A DNA stretch of 64,000 nt from Anaerolineaceae bacterium (GTDB taxonomy: Bacteria > Chloroflexota > Anaerolineae > Aggregatilineales > Phototrophicaceae), in contig NZXX01000012.1 in the NCBI GenBank assembly GCA_002702065.1, forward strand, positions 62,001 to 126,000. Reading direction: 5' to 3'. The position numbers were made by a program, and so were the translations under genes. Under the pieces are notes generated by a model that was given only the letters and a program-made list of their open reading frames with translations, did no database searches and had not been told where the DNA came from. Positions 1-8,301 of the stretch are shown piece after piece; the first letter of the stretch is position 1, and every line of letters begins with the position of its first letter.

Positions 1-402
1 AATGTCATTCAGTCCGTTGTTCGGGGCGACATAGACGATGTGACGATTGTCCGGTGCCCATGCCATAAAGCGGTTGACGCCAGCCGATTCGAGCGACAGC
101 GACCGCCGGTTGCGCCCGGTTGCGTCGATGACGTACAACGTGGGATTGCGGTTTTCTCTGGAGAAGTAGGCGATGCGCTGACCATCCGGGGACCATGCCG
201 GGTCGGTGTCGTAGGCGGAATCGCGCGTGAGCTGGCGGGTCTGGTTGCGGGTGACGTCGCTGATATACAGATTGCCATCGATTCCGGCAAAGGCCAGCAC
301 CTGCCCGCCGGTGAGGGATGGCCCCAGCCACAGCGTCGACTGAATGAGCAGCAGCAAAATAAAGGTGAATATCAGCAGCGGGCGGGTCAGTAGAGCAGAC
401 AC
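1..402 (-). CDS. TolB-like beta-propeller protein, membrane-anchored (3' part outside window)
   Basis: Read leftward from a GTG at 400-402, the frame gives a hydrophobic N-terminal segment (about residues 8-27), then beta-propeller repeats of the PD40/TolB type, including an AWSPDGQRIAYFS motif and a second AWAPDNRHIVYV motif. Such proteins are usually periplasmic or extracytoplasmic propellers that bind protein or sugar partners. The start lies 11 bp after the stop of the Ser/Thr kinase gene, so the two are probably one operon. There is no clear Shine-Dalgarno before the GTG, so the start is tentative. The C-terminus lies beyond the left edge. Function beyond the fold cannot be told. Confidence 0.72.
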   Translation of the reverse strand, partial: MSALLTRPLLIFTFILLLLIQSTLWLGPSLTGGQVLAFAGIDGNLYISDVTRNQTRQLTRDSAYDTDPAWSPDGQRIAYFSRENRNPTLYVIDATGRNRRSLSLESAGVNRFMAWAPDNRHIVYVAPNNGLNDI

Positions 403-413
403 GGGCTTTGTGC

Positions 414-1676
414 TTAATCCTGCTTGTCCTGACCGAGCAGGGACCGGCGTGCCGCCTCGCTGGTGGCGTCCAGATCGGGCTGGCTGGGTGCGCTCCATGT
501 CTGGCGGATTTGCGGTTCTTCCGCGTTCGATGCGGCCCCGTTGAGCTGGCCGTTGCCACTGAGGACCAACGCGAGGATGATGACCAGCAGCGTCAGCAGG
601 CCACAGCCGATAATACCGCCGATGGCCGCACTCATCCACAGGTTCTGCGGGCGCTTGCGGCGGAACACGCGGCGCGGGCGCGGCAGTTTGACGGCCTGGC
701 TGCGGCGTGGTGTGTTGGGCGTTGGGTAGCGTGCCGGGGGCGGTGCGACGGGTGCGGCAGTTTCCTGTCGCAGCTGAACCGGCTTGGTCGGCTTGGCGAT
801 GCCCGGCAGCGTATCATGAATGCTGCTGCCCCCATCCGAAGCCTGACGGACGGCTTCGGCCAGAGCGGTGGCACTATGATACCGTTCGTCGGGGCGTTTC
901 TTCAGCACCCGGTTGACCACCTGTTCCAGCGCAACGGGCAGTTCCGGGTTGATGCTGCGCAGGGTTGGCGGTTGGGCGGTGACCTGAAGCACGGCGACCC
1001 CATAGGGCGTATCGGCATGAAACGGGCGTGTACCGGCACACATCTCGAACAGCATCACGCCGAGCGCGTAAATATCGCTGCGGCTGTCGAGCGGCTGGCC
1101 CTGCGCCTGTTCCGGGCTCATGTAGGCCGGGGTGCCCACGACATGCCGGGTGGTGATGCTGATGCCGCCCTGATCCTGGCCGAGCACACGCGCGATGCCG
1201 AAGTCGGTCAGGTAGGCGTCGCCGTTGTCGTCCATCAGGATGTTACTGGGTTTGAGGTCACGATGCAGCACGCCCTTGCTGTGGGCGTAATCCAGCGCGG
1301 GGGCGATCTGTTCCACAATTTTGGTGGTCAGATCGAGATCAAGCGGCCCTTGCCCCAGCAAATCGTCCACCGACCCTGCCGGCATGTAGCGCATGACGAT
1401 GTAGGGCTGACCCTCAAATTCGCCATAATCATGCACCGGCACGATATTGCGGTGTTCCAGCCGGGACACGATTTCGACTTCCCGGTGAAAGCGCTGCATG
1501 TACGTGTCGTCCTGCATGAACTGCCGCGGCAGCACCTTGAGGGCGACCACACGCTGCATCGAAATCTGGCGCGCCCGGTAAACCGTCGCCATGCCGCCAT
1601 AGCCGATGACGTTGAGAATCTCGTAACCGCCGATTTGCTGACCGCTCAGATTTTCCTGCTGCGAAGCATCTGTCAT
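414..1676 (-). CDS. PknB-type serine/threonine protein kinase, single-pass membrane protein
   Basis: A Hanks-type kinase of 420 residues. The glycine loop (IGYGGMATVY), catalytic loop (HRDLKPSNIL), DFG motif (DFGIAR) and the APE-like activation segment (PAYMSPEQ) are all present, so it should be active. After the kinase domain come a Pro-rich basic linker and one transmembrane helix (about residues 348-376), leaving a short outer tail of about 40 residues with no PASTA repeats. I chose the ATG at 1674-1676, preceded by GGGAACGAG, because the upstream ATG at 1713-1715 sits inside the -10 box TATAAT. A partial TolB-like gene follows 11 bp downstream. Its substrates cannot be inferred. Confidence 0.93.
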   Translation of the reverse strand: MTDASQQENLSGQQIGGYEILNVIGYGGMATVYRARQISMQRVVALKVLPRQFMQDDTYMQRFHREVEIVSRLEHRNIVPVHDYGEFEGQPYIVMRYMPAGSVDDLLGQGPLDLDLTTKIVEQIAPALDYAHSKGVLHRDLKPSNILMDDNGDAYLTDFGIARVLGQDQGGISITTRHVVGTPAYMSPEQAQGQPLDSRSDIYALGVMLFEMCAGTRPFHADTPYGVAVLQVTAQPPTLRSINPELPVALEQVVNRVLKKRPDERYHSATALAEAVRQASDGGSSIHDTLPGIAKPTKPVQLRQETAAPVAPPPARYPTPNTPRRSQAVKLPRPRRVFRRKRPQNLWMSAAIGGIIGCGLLTLLVIILALVLSGNGQLNGAASNAEEPQIRQTWSAPSQPDLDATSEAARRSLLGQDKQD

Positions 1677-1713
1677 GCGCTCGTTCCCGTTTGTCGCGCC
1701 TGTGTTGCTGCTC

Positions 1714-1742
1714 ATTATACTGGCAAGCCGTGCCTCGATAAA
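1714..1742 (-). promoter_or_regulatory. Promoter of the Ser/Thr kinase gene
   Basis: On the minus strand TTTATC and TATAAT are separated by exactly 17 bp. The -10 box overlaps the longer in-frame ATG of the kinase gene, which argues that translation begins at 1676 instead. Confidence 0.6.
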
Positions 1743-1881
1743 GCACCAGCCTATAGGGGGCAACAGACGGCCCGCGCCTGCGCCGCGCGGAATCAGGCAT
1801 AACTTTTTTAGCCCTGAGCCGGTTTAAAGTTAGAAATTTGTCCGATCAGCGGAATTAATAGTTCCTGTTACTCTTGCGGCG

Positions 1882-1887
1882 TATAAT
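1882..1887 (+). promoter_or_regulatory. Likely -10 box of the dockerin-cohesin gene cluster
   Basis: A perfect TATAAT lies 31 bp before the first ATG of the rightward cluster. No good -35 hexamer stands 16-18 bp upstream, so the promoter is weak or activator dependent. Confidence 0.4.
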
Positions 1888-1917
1888 GATGGGTATTGTG
1901 AACTTGAGCTTGTGTGC

Positions 1918-3084
1918 ATGAATTTTCGTGTTTGCCTGATTGTTATTTTTGTGACATGCGCGGTTTTTGGGAATGCCGGTTGGGTGTTGGCGCAGGAAAC
2001 CACGGCGGAAGCCGCCCCACCTTCGCTGACGCCAACAGAGTCTTCGGCGACTGAAACGGCGGCCCCAACGGCCCTGCCGGAGCCGACTCAGGCGCTGGAT
2101 GTGGGCCTGACGCCGACGGCGACACCGGGCGGTGTGCCCCTTCAATTTGTCACCGGTATGGCGACCTATCAAAATCGGCAGCCCGATCACAGCGGCATTG
2201 TTGTTCAAGTTGTGGATAACGACCTCAATCTGGTCAGCATGGCCCGGACAGATGTCAGCGGCGTTTATGCGGTGCCGGTGCCGGTGGGGGCGTTTTACTG
2301 GCTGGTGGTGGATGCGCCATTTCATCGCCGGCAGGTCGTTCCCATGCAGCCCGGCGATTCGATTCCTGCGCTGATTCTGGCGGGTGGTGATCTGAATGAG
2401 GATGGCTGTATCGGCCCATCGGACCTGAACCGGGTGATCGTTGGGATGGAAAGTGACGATCAGGCCGCGACGGACATTACCGGCGACGGCATCACCGATG
2501 TCAGTGATCTTGCCATCGTGACAGGCAATTATCAGCCGGACTGCGAGCCTGAACCCATCACGGAACCCACGCCTGAACCCGAACTCACGCCCGAAGTGAC
2601 CGCGGAAGCGACGGTGGAAAGCACGGCTGAGGCAACCCCCGAAATGGAACTGACGCCAGAGGTAACTGCCGAACTCACCCAGGAGCCGGAAGCCACCGCT
2701 GAAACAACGGTTGAGGCGACGGTCGAAATCACACCAGAAACGACGTCCGAAGCCGAGCCGACCGCGGAGCAAACGGCAGAATTGACGCCCGAAGTGACTG
2801 CCGAGCTGACGGCTGAGGTCACGCCGACACCTGCGCCAGAGGTGACCGTTGAAGTGACGGCAGAAGAAACCACGCCGGAAGTGACGGTTGAAGCTGCGCC
2901 GCCGACCGGGACACCGACATTAACGCCCAGCCCAACCGCGACGTGGACAGCGACGCCCACGCTAACAGCGACATGGACCGCCACAACCGCAACGCATACA
3001 CCGACCTGGACACCCACACCGACCGCTACGTCGACTGAAACGCCCTCCGCTACGCCGGAACCAACCGGCACAGAGGCGCTCTAG
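1918..3084 (+). CDS. Secreted dockerin-like protein with Thr/Glu/Pro repeat tail
   Basis: 388 residues. A signal peptide ends near VLAQ (about residue 26). Next is a carboxypeptidase-regulatory/Cna-B-like module (about residues 75-150), then a dockerin-like pair of calcium loops: DLNEDGCIGPSDLN and DITGDGITDVSDLAIV. The rest, about 190 residues, is a low-complexity tail of TPEVTAE-like repeats turning to Thr/Pro, likely extended and cell-wall spanning. There is no catalytic domain. Dockerins bind cohesins, and a cohesin gene lies two genes downstream, so it may be held at the surface by it. The ATG at 1918 was preferred to the GTG at 1912 because it opens the signal peptide directly; neither has a strong ribosome site. 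Confidence 0.8.
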   Translation: MNFRVCLIVIFVTCAVFGNAGWVLAQETTAEAAPPSLTPTESSATETAAPTALPEPTQALDVGLTPTATPGGVPLQFVTGMATYQNRQPDHSGIVVQVVDNDLNLVSMARTDVSGVYAVPVPVGAFYWLVVDAPFHRRQVVPMQPGDSIPALILAGGDLNEDGCIGPSDLNRVIVGMESDDQAATDITGDGITDVSDLAIVTGNYQPDCEPEPITEPTPEPELTPEVTAEATVESTAEATPEMELTPEVTAELTQEPEATAETTVEATVEITPETTSEAEPTAEQTAELTPEVTAELTAEVTPTPAPEVTVEVTAEETTPEVTVEAAPPTGTPTLTPSPTATWTATPTLTATWTATTATHTPTWTPTPTATSTETPSATPEPTGTEAL

Positions 3085-3121
3085 CAAATGATGAAAATAG
3101 ATCATGCACAGGGGAAATAAC

Positions 3122-5269
3122 ATGATAAAACGGCATATCTTCTTTTGGGGGGCGCTGCTGGTCCTTTTATCCGTCACGCCGGTATGGGTGATGGCACAGA
3201 AAACATCCATGACGCTGACTCCGGTCTGGCGGCCAGGGGAACAATTGACGACGCTGACCGCCGACAGTGACTTTCGATATGTGGATGTGCAGCTACAGGT
3301 GACGGGCAATGTCCAGTTCTGGGCGGTGAACATTGGCTGCGCGTTATCGCCGGATGTGCTTACCAATTATGTGTATGATGAAATCGGCTCGCCGCCCGAT
3401 ACCGGCGATGATGTGCCGATGGTGACCTGGGGGCCGGATTGGGGCACGAACGGGACGGACTTTGTGCCGGTTTCGAGTGTGCCGGGGCAGGGCTTTGACT
3501 ATGATTCGGTCAGTGGGACGATCAGCCTGCGGGCGACGCGTCTGGGCGCGGTGCCGTCGATAGGCGTCAACGGGGCGGAGTATACGCTGCTGCTGGCAAG
3601 CCTGCGCCTGCGTGTCCGGGACCTGGGCTCGGTCTTTACAACCCGCAGCGCCAGCATCAAATGTAACCCGATTGAATTTCTGGACCGCGACGGTCGCTCG
3701 GTGGTCAAGGCGAAACAGGCCAAAACCCCCGACTTGATCGTGCGCACCGGGTATACGATCAACGGTACGGCTTTACTGCAAAGTGCCAACAGTCACGGTG
3801 GTACCGTCGTGACATGCACCAATCTCGAATCCAGCACGCCCTATGTGACCGGCACGGATGGCAACGGCAACTTCTCGTTTGGCGGCAGCAGCCAGTTGAT
3901 CCGTGAATTCGGGGCCTATAGCTGCGTGTTCAATAATCCGGTCAGCAAGTTTCTGGATACAGAGGTCAACCTCGCGCTCAACACGCCCACATTTTACCTG
4001 CTGCCGACGATTTTGAAGACCGGCAACGTCGCCACCGGCGCGGGCAGCGTCAACGACATTGATGATGCCGATGTGGCTTTGTTTACGTCGAGCTGGGTGC
4101 CGGGCGCGGTCGGGTCGCCATACAGTGGGCTGGACGTCAACGGCGACAGCATCGTCAACGAAGCAGACCTGGCGATTATGGCCGGTAATTATAACCCCAG
4201 CGATCGGCCTTATATGGATGGCAGTCATGTGCTGTACGGGCTGGCGACGGATTACGGCGGTGATTTCCCCAACAGCCGCGCCTACTGGGGCGACCCGTTT
4301 GCCGGTGCGGTGCAGTTGTACGAAAACCCGAAGTCGGACCGCATCTTCTGGCCGAATATGTCGCCGGATGGCAACAACGTGGTTTACAGCCGCCTGATCA
4401 ATAAGACGGGGCAGTATGTGCTGTATATCAGCCCGACAGCCAAGCCCAAAGGCAGGCAGATCACACCCAAGAAAGGCTATGACGACGATGCTCTGGCCCC
4501 GGCCTGGTCGCCGGATGGTCAGCGAATTGCCTTCATCTGCTCATGGGAGGATCAGTCTTCGGGCTATCAGTTTGACGAAGGGGATCTGTGCATCATCGAC
4601 GCGACCGGCAGTCACCTTCAGAAAATCGCGACGCAGACCAAAGTCTACCCGCCTGCGTGGTTCGACAATAACGTCATTGTGTACGCCGGAACCAGCGATC
4701 ATCCCATTGCAGGCTGCCGCAACAACCTGTGTTTCATTGATCTGGTGACAAATGCCAGCGGGGCGGTCGGGTCGCTGCTGGGTGATGGCGATGATGTGGC
4801 GGATATGCCCGCGTTCGGCGTCTTTCAGGAAGGGGCGACCAAAACGTCCGTCCTGTTCTACCGCTTTGATAATGGCACCACCAATAGCGTAGTCGCGCGA
4901 ACCCTCGCCTACAGCAGCGGCAGCTTTACGCCCGGCAGCGCGCTGACCGTGGCGACTCCATCCGGTGGCAATGATATCGCCTACTACAACGCGTCGCCCA
5001 TGCTGGACGTGATGTACTACGAATCGACCGTGAGCAACAATATCTTCCGCACCATCGATATCTTCTTCAACGTCGACTTTATCGACAATGGCGTTGCGGG
5101 CCTCAGCGTGGCGGATTGGGACGACGAAGTCAGCCAGCATGCGGTCGATGGCTTTGTTGGTAACCCGGTGACTGTGTCGGCGGGGGGGCTGGTCGGCCAA
5201 CCCTGGAACGGCTCGGTGGGCGGCACGCTGTTCCACGCGCAGCGGGCAACCTTTGATTGGGTGCCCTGA
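3122..5269 (+). CDS. Secreted protein with dockerin-like module and TolB-like propeller
   Basis: 715 residues. The order is signal peptide (cleavage near WVMAQ), a beta-rich region (about 30-190) that may be cohesin-like, a carboxypeptidase-regulatory-like module, a dockerin-like module, and a C-terminal region with PD40 propeller motifs (MSPDGNNVVYS, AWSPDGQRIAF). In the dockerin module the second calcium loop (DVNGDSIVNEADLAIM) looks intact but the first is degenerate, lacking the usual Asp/Asn positions. The start ATG at 3122 has AGGGGA 6 bp upstream. It lies 37 bp after the first dockerin gene and before the cohesin gene, so all three are probably co-expressed. A binding or sensing role is likely; no enzyme motif is seen. 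Confidence 0.8.
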   Translation: MIKRHIFFWGALLVLLSVTPVWVMAQKTSMTLTPVWRPGEQLTTLTADSDFRYVDVQLQVTGNVQFWAVNIGCALSPDVLTNYVYDEIGSPPDTGDDVPMVTWGPDWGTNGTDFVPVSSVPGQGFDYDSVSGTISLRATRLGAVPSIGVNGAEYTLLLASLRLRVRDLGSVFTTRSASIKCNPIEFLDRDGRSVVKAKQAKTPDLIVRTGYTINGTALLQSANSHGGTVVTCTNLESSTPYVTGTDGNGNFSFGGSSQLIREFGAYSCVFNNPVSKFLDTEVNLALNTPTFYLLPTILKTGNVATGAGSVNDIDDADVALFTSSWVPGAVGSPYSGLDVNGDSIVNEADLAIMAGNYNPSDRPYMDGSHVLYGLATDYGGDFPNSRAYWGDPFAGAVQLYENPKSDRIFWPNMSPDGNNVVYSRLINKTGQYVLYISPTAKPKGRQITPKKGYDDDALAPAWSPDGQRIAFICSWEDQSSGYQFDEGDLCIIDATGSHLQKIATQTKVYPPAWFDNNVIVYAGTSDHPIAGCRNNLCFIDLVTNASGAVGSLLGDGDDVADMPAFGVFQEGATKTSVLFYRFDNGTTNSVVARTLAYSSGSFTPGSALTVATPSGGNDIAYYNASPMLDVMYYESTVSNNIFRTIDIFFNVDFIDNGVAGLSVADWDDEVSQHAVDGFVGNPVTVSAGGLVGQPWNGSVGGTLFHAQRATFDWVP

Positions 5270-5307
5270 TTGATTTGCCAGGAATCGCAAGATCAAGGAT
5301 GATTTTT

Positions 5308-5327
5308 GGGGAGGGGCAACCCTCCCT
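5308..5327. repeat. Perfect 7-bp hairpin between dockerin and cohesin genes
   Basis: GGGAGGG, a GCAA loop and CCCTCCC form a very stable hairpin in the 85-bp gap. The stem matches the REP at 14101 but the GTAG/CTAC tetranucleotide is missing, and only a weak T run follows. It may be a decayed REP, an mRNA stabiliser or a partial terminator. Confidence 0.5.
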
Positions 5328-5354
5328 TATGTTTGTTGCCAGAAGGGTTTGCTG

Positions 5355-6173
5355 ATGCGTCGTTCGGGAAAATGGGCCTGTCTGATCGGGTTATGGTGGA
5401 TCGTGGTGCTGTACGGCGGGCCTGCTGCCGCGCAGGATGAGGTGTTTATCAGCCTGAGCACCGAAACGACAACGCTCCAGACCGGCGAGTTTTACGAGGT
5501 TCAGGTGCTGGTCGAAAACGTCCGTGACCTGTGGCTGACCAGCTTTGAAATCAGCTATGACCCCGAACAATTGTATGCCGTTGGCACGACGTCGGGTGCG
5601 CCGGTGCAGGCTGGGCCGTTACTGGCCGATGCGGACACGCTTGTGCCGCGTAACCGCGTCGAGCGTGGGCGTATTCTCTATACGGTGTCGCTGCTGGCCC
5701 CGGCGGAACCCATCAATGGCAGCGGCGTGATCGCGAATTTTCGGGTCGTGCCGCTGGCGGCGGGCAGCGCGCAGCTTGTTTTCCGCGATGCCAATCTGAC
5801 GAGCGTGACGTTTCAGGACAGCGCCGGCCAAAGCGTCGCCGGTGAGCCGCAGGAGCTGGCCTTTACCCCGGTCCTGCTGGACCTGAACATTCAGGGAGAC
5901 ACGGTCACACCACCGCCTGAATTTACAGCCACGCCGCCGCCGACCAGTACGCCGATCAACGAAATCACCGAAGAACCGTCAACGACCGCCGAGGCCGACG
6001 CGACGCTGGTGAATATCACCCGCGTGCCTGCGGGCCAGCCGACCAGTGTGCCGCCCGCCGTAACCCCTGATTCGGGTCCGCCAGTACGGAGTATCGTTAT
6101 CGCGATGCTGGCCATCAGTGGGCTGGCGCTGCTGCTGATGGCGATTGTTTATGTGCGCCGTTACCGACGTTAG
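5355..6173 (+). CDS. Membrane-anchored cohesin-domain protein
   Basis: 272 residues. After a signal peptide (cleavage near AAAQ) a cohesin-type domain spans about residues 28-180: it opens with a beta strand ending in VQVLVENV and contains FEISYDPEQLYAVG, typical of cohesins. A Thr/Pro-rich linker follows, then one transmembrane helix (about 242-264) and a basic end (RRYRR). Cohesins bind dockerins, and the two genes just upstream encode dockerin-like modules, so this is likely the surface anchor. The ATG at 5355 has GAAGGG 7 bp upstream. No scaffoldin-like repeats of the cohesin and no cellulose-binding domain are present, so it is not a classical cellulosome. Confidence 0.82.
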   Translation: MRRSGKWACLIGLWWIVVLYGGPAAAQDEVFISLSTETTTLQTGEFYEVQVLVENVRDLWLTSFEISYDPEQLYAVGTTSGAPVQAGPLLADADTLVPRNRVERGRILYTVSLLAPAEPINGSGVIANFRVVPLAAGSAQLVFRDANLTSVTFQDSAGQSVAGEPQELAFTPVLLDLNIQGDTVTPPPEFTATPPPTSTPINEITEEPSTTAEADATLVNITRVPAGQPTSVPPAVTPDSGPPVRSIVIAMLAISGLALLLMAIVYVRRYRR

Positions 6174-6237
6174 AGTTGTCTCATAAATCCTGGATCAGCC
6201 TTGTGCATCCGGCAGGCAGCCGCTAAGGTAAACACTA

Positions 6238-6990
6238 TTACAGGGTAATATCCCACGCGGCAAGATCGGCCAGGAAGCGGTGCGCGGTCAGATCGAGGTG
6301 GATCGGTGTCAGGCTGGCATAGCCATTATGCACCGCCCACAGGTCTGTGCCTTCTTCATCTGTGACGCCGGTAGGTTCCGGGCCAACCACTTTGTAGACA
6401 TCACCGTTGACTTCCAGTTCATCCCGATAGATACGCACCCCCTGCCGGGTCAGGCGAATGGCGGGGATTGGACCGTTGGCCGGGATATTCAGGTTGAGAA
6501 TCGTCAGCGGCGGCAGGCCTTTTTCCAACACACGGCGGACGACCGTAGTGGCGATGCGGGCGGCATTTTCAAAGGCCTCGACGGTCGTGGCCCGCTGGTT
6601 ATCCAGCGAGACAGCAACGGCAGGGACACCGTGAATCGCGCCTTCGAGGGCAGCCGTTACGGTGCCGCTGTAGGTAATGTCCTGGCCCATGTTGGCACCT
6701 CGGTTGATGCCGGACACGACGATATTCGGTGGCCAGCGCGACATGCCCAGCGCCGCCAGGGCGATGCAGTCTGCGGGTGAGCCAGAGACCGCCAGCGCCG
6801 GTGTGCCGTCTTGCAGGCTGGTCTTCTGGACAGGAATATCCTGAAACAGGGTTTTCTTGTGGCCGCCAGCGCTTTGATTGGTGGCCGGGGCGATCACTTC
6901 AATGTCGCCGATTTCACGCATGGCCTGTGCCAGCGCAAAAAGACCAGGGGCGCTGACCCCATCATCATTTGTCACAAGTAGATAAGTCAC
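6238..6990 (-). CDS. surE: 5'-nucleotidase SurE
   Basis: 250 residues, the usual SurE length. SurE is a metal-dependent phosphatase acting on 5' and 3' nucleotides, active in the cytoplasm. The N-terminal metal motif VTNDDG, the loop APATNQSAGGH, the VSGSPADC segment and the SGINRGANMGQDITYSGT motif are all present. I chose the GTG at 6988-6990, preceded by TGGAGC with 8-9 bp spacing, because SurE proteins begin just before the NDDG motif; an ATG at 7041 would add 17 atypical residues. It is convergent with the cohesin gene and divergent from the ParB/Srx-fold gene. Confidence 0.94.
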   Translation of the reverse strand: MTYLLVTNDDGVSAPGLFALAQAMREIGDIEVIAPATNQSAGGHKKTLFQDIPVQKTSLQDGTPALAVSGSPADCIALAALGMSRWPPNIVVSGINRGANMGQDITYSGTVTAALEGAIHGVPAVAVSLDNQRATTVEAFENAARIATTVVRRVLEKGLPPLTILNLNIPANGPIPAIRLTRQGVRIYRDELEVNGDVYKVVGPEPTGVTDEEGTDLWAVHNGYASLTPIHLDLTAHRFLADLAAWDITL

Positions 6991-7117
6991 AGCTTTTTTG
7001 CTCCAGTTTGCACAAATAATCATTGTACTCGTTTTTTTCATCGAAGAATTTCATAACTGATTAAGGCACAATTAACGAGTGGTAAGTACAATATAAGTGT
7101 GTCCGTTTTTAGTCATC

Positions 7118-7143
7118 GTTTTTGTGAAAAACCGCACAAAAAC
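7118..7143. repeat. 9-bp inverted repeat in the surE upstream region
   Basis: GTTTTTGTG and CACAAAAAC are perfect complements separated by 8 bp. It lies in the 248-bp divergent region between surE and the ParB/Srx-fold gene and could be an operator or a hairpin. Nothing else clear is seen in this gap except a possible -10 box TATACT at 7199. Confidence 0.45.
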
Positions 7144-7238
7144 TGGGGACTTGATCTTGTTAATGATGTCGGTATCTTTAAAATGATTGCTGTCGCACTA
7201 TACTAGTGGTGTCAGTGAAATCCCGTTTGGGAGGTGTA

Positions 7239-8219
7239 ATGTCTGACAACGATACAAAAATACGCTATATGGAAGGGCGAAACGCGTTCCAGAGTGCGCG
7301 CGGTCAGGCGTTCTGGCAGGATATGATCAGCTTGCTCCGGGGCAAGCCAGCCGAATTGCTCAGCTTCGATGAAATCAAAACGCGCTTGCGCTTGCGTGAG
7401 GAGAGTTACCGGGGCTTGCAGGAAGTCCCGCTGGATCGTATTGTGGGCAGTGTGGGGCGCTATCGTGACTTTACAGCGTCGTTTCTGCCAAAGAATGCCA
7501 AGATGCAGGACCGGTGGAGCCGCGTCTATGCGCAGGCCAACAGCATGCAGGGTATGCCGCCGATTGAGCTGTACAAAATCGACGATGTCTATTTTGTCCG
7601 GGATGGCAATCATCGCGTGTCGGTGGCGCGGCAGATGGGACAGAAATCGATTGAAGCCCATGTGACCGAACTGCCCACGCCGATTGATCTGGAACCGGGC
7701 ATGTCGCGCACAGAACTCGACGCTGCCGAGGCGTATGCCAACTTTTTGCAGGTGACGCGGCTGAAGATCACCCGTCCGCATCATCAGTCGATCAAACTGA
7801 GCGAACCGCAGCGGTATATCGACCTGCTGGGGCATGTGTATCTGCACAAGCGGGCGCTCGAACTGGAAGGGCGCTGCGAATGTTCGCTGGAAGATGCGGC
7901 GGCGGACTGGTATGACAATGTCTACCGTCCGGCGGTGACGCTGATCCGTAAATACGACATTCTCAGCCATTTCTCCAAGCGCACTGAGGGGGATATGTAT
8001 CTGTGGCTGGTGGACCATCTGAGCGAAGTCAAGGCGGAACTGGGCGACGGTGCCAAGACGCGCACCTTCAGCCAGGCCCTGACCGATCTGCTGACGGAGA
8101 AGCACAAGCCGATCCCCGAAGACTTGTTGAAAGAGCGCGATCACTCGGTCACGCTTACCCGCTCCGACGTGCAGGCTGCACTGGACGAACATCGGGCAAA
8201 AGCGGCAGGCGAGGGCTAG
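7239..8219 (+). CDS. ParB/sulfiredoxin-fold domain protein of unknown role
   Basis: 326 residues, soluble. Around residues 105-150 it has FVRDGNHRVSVARQMG, close to the DGHRR motif of the ParB/Srx N-terminal fold, which binds or hydrolyses nucleotides. The C-terminal half has a helical region with the pattern EDAAADWYDNVYRP and RTEGDMYLWLVDHL, which I recall from actinobacterial and Chloroflexota proteins but cannot name surely. There is no helix-turn-helix of chromosomal ParB, and no parA nearby, so it is not the partition protein. ATG at 7239 has GGGAGG 4 bp upstream. The cofE-like gene follows after 82 bp on the same strand. Confidence 0.75.
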   Translation: MSDNDTKIRYMEGRNAFQSARGQAFWQDMISLLRGKPAELLSFDEIKTRLRLREESYRGLQEVPLDRIVGSVGRYRDFTASFLPKNAKMQDRWSRVYAQANSMQGMPPIELYKIDDVYFVRDGNHRVSVARQMGQKSIEAHVTELPTPIDLEPGMSRTELDAAEAYANFLQVTRLKITRPHHQSIKLSEPQRYIDLLGHVYLHKRALELEGRCECSLEDAAADWYDNVYRPAVTLIRKYDILSHFSKRTEGDMYLWLVDHLSEVKAELGDGAKTRTFSQALTDLLTEKHKPIPEDLLKERDHSVTLTRSDVQAALDEHRAKAAGEG

Positions 8220-8301
8220 CGCAAATCGCCGCTGGTCACGCAGGGTCAGCAGTGATACGATCAGTACATCTCTGATTGTATGGACAACGAAAGAAGACTG
8301 C

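Noticed and set aside
408-1802. Long open frame of 464 codons on the plus strand opposite the Ser/Thr kinase
   Set aside because: It is the antisense of a gene with all kinase motifs; no family feature, ribosome site or promoter supports it.
5355-6173. Scaffoldin of a cellulosome
   Set aside because: Only one cohesin and no carbohydrate-binding module are present.
7239-8219. Chromosome partition protein ParB
   Set aside because: No helix-turn-helix domain, no parA neighbour and no parS-like sites nearby.
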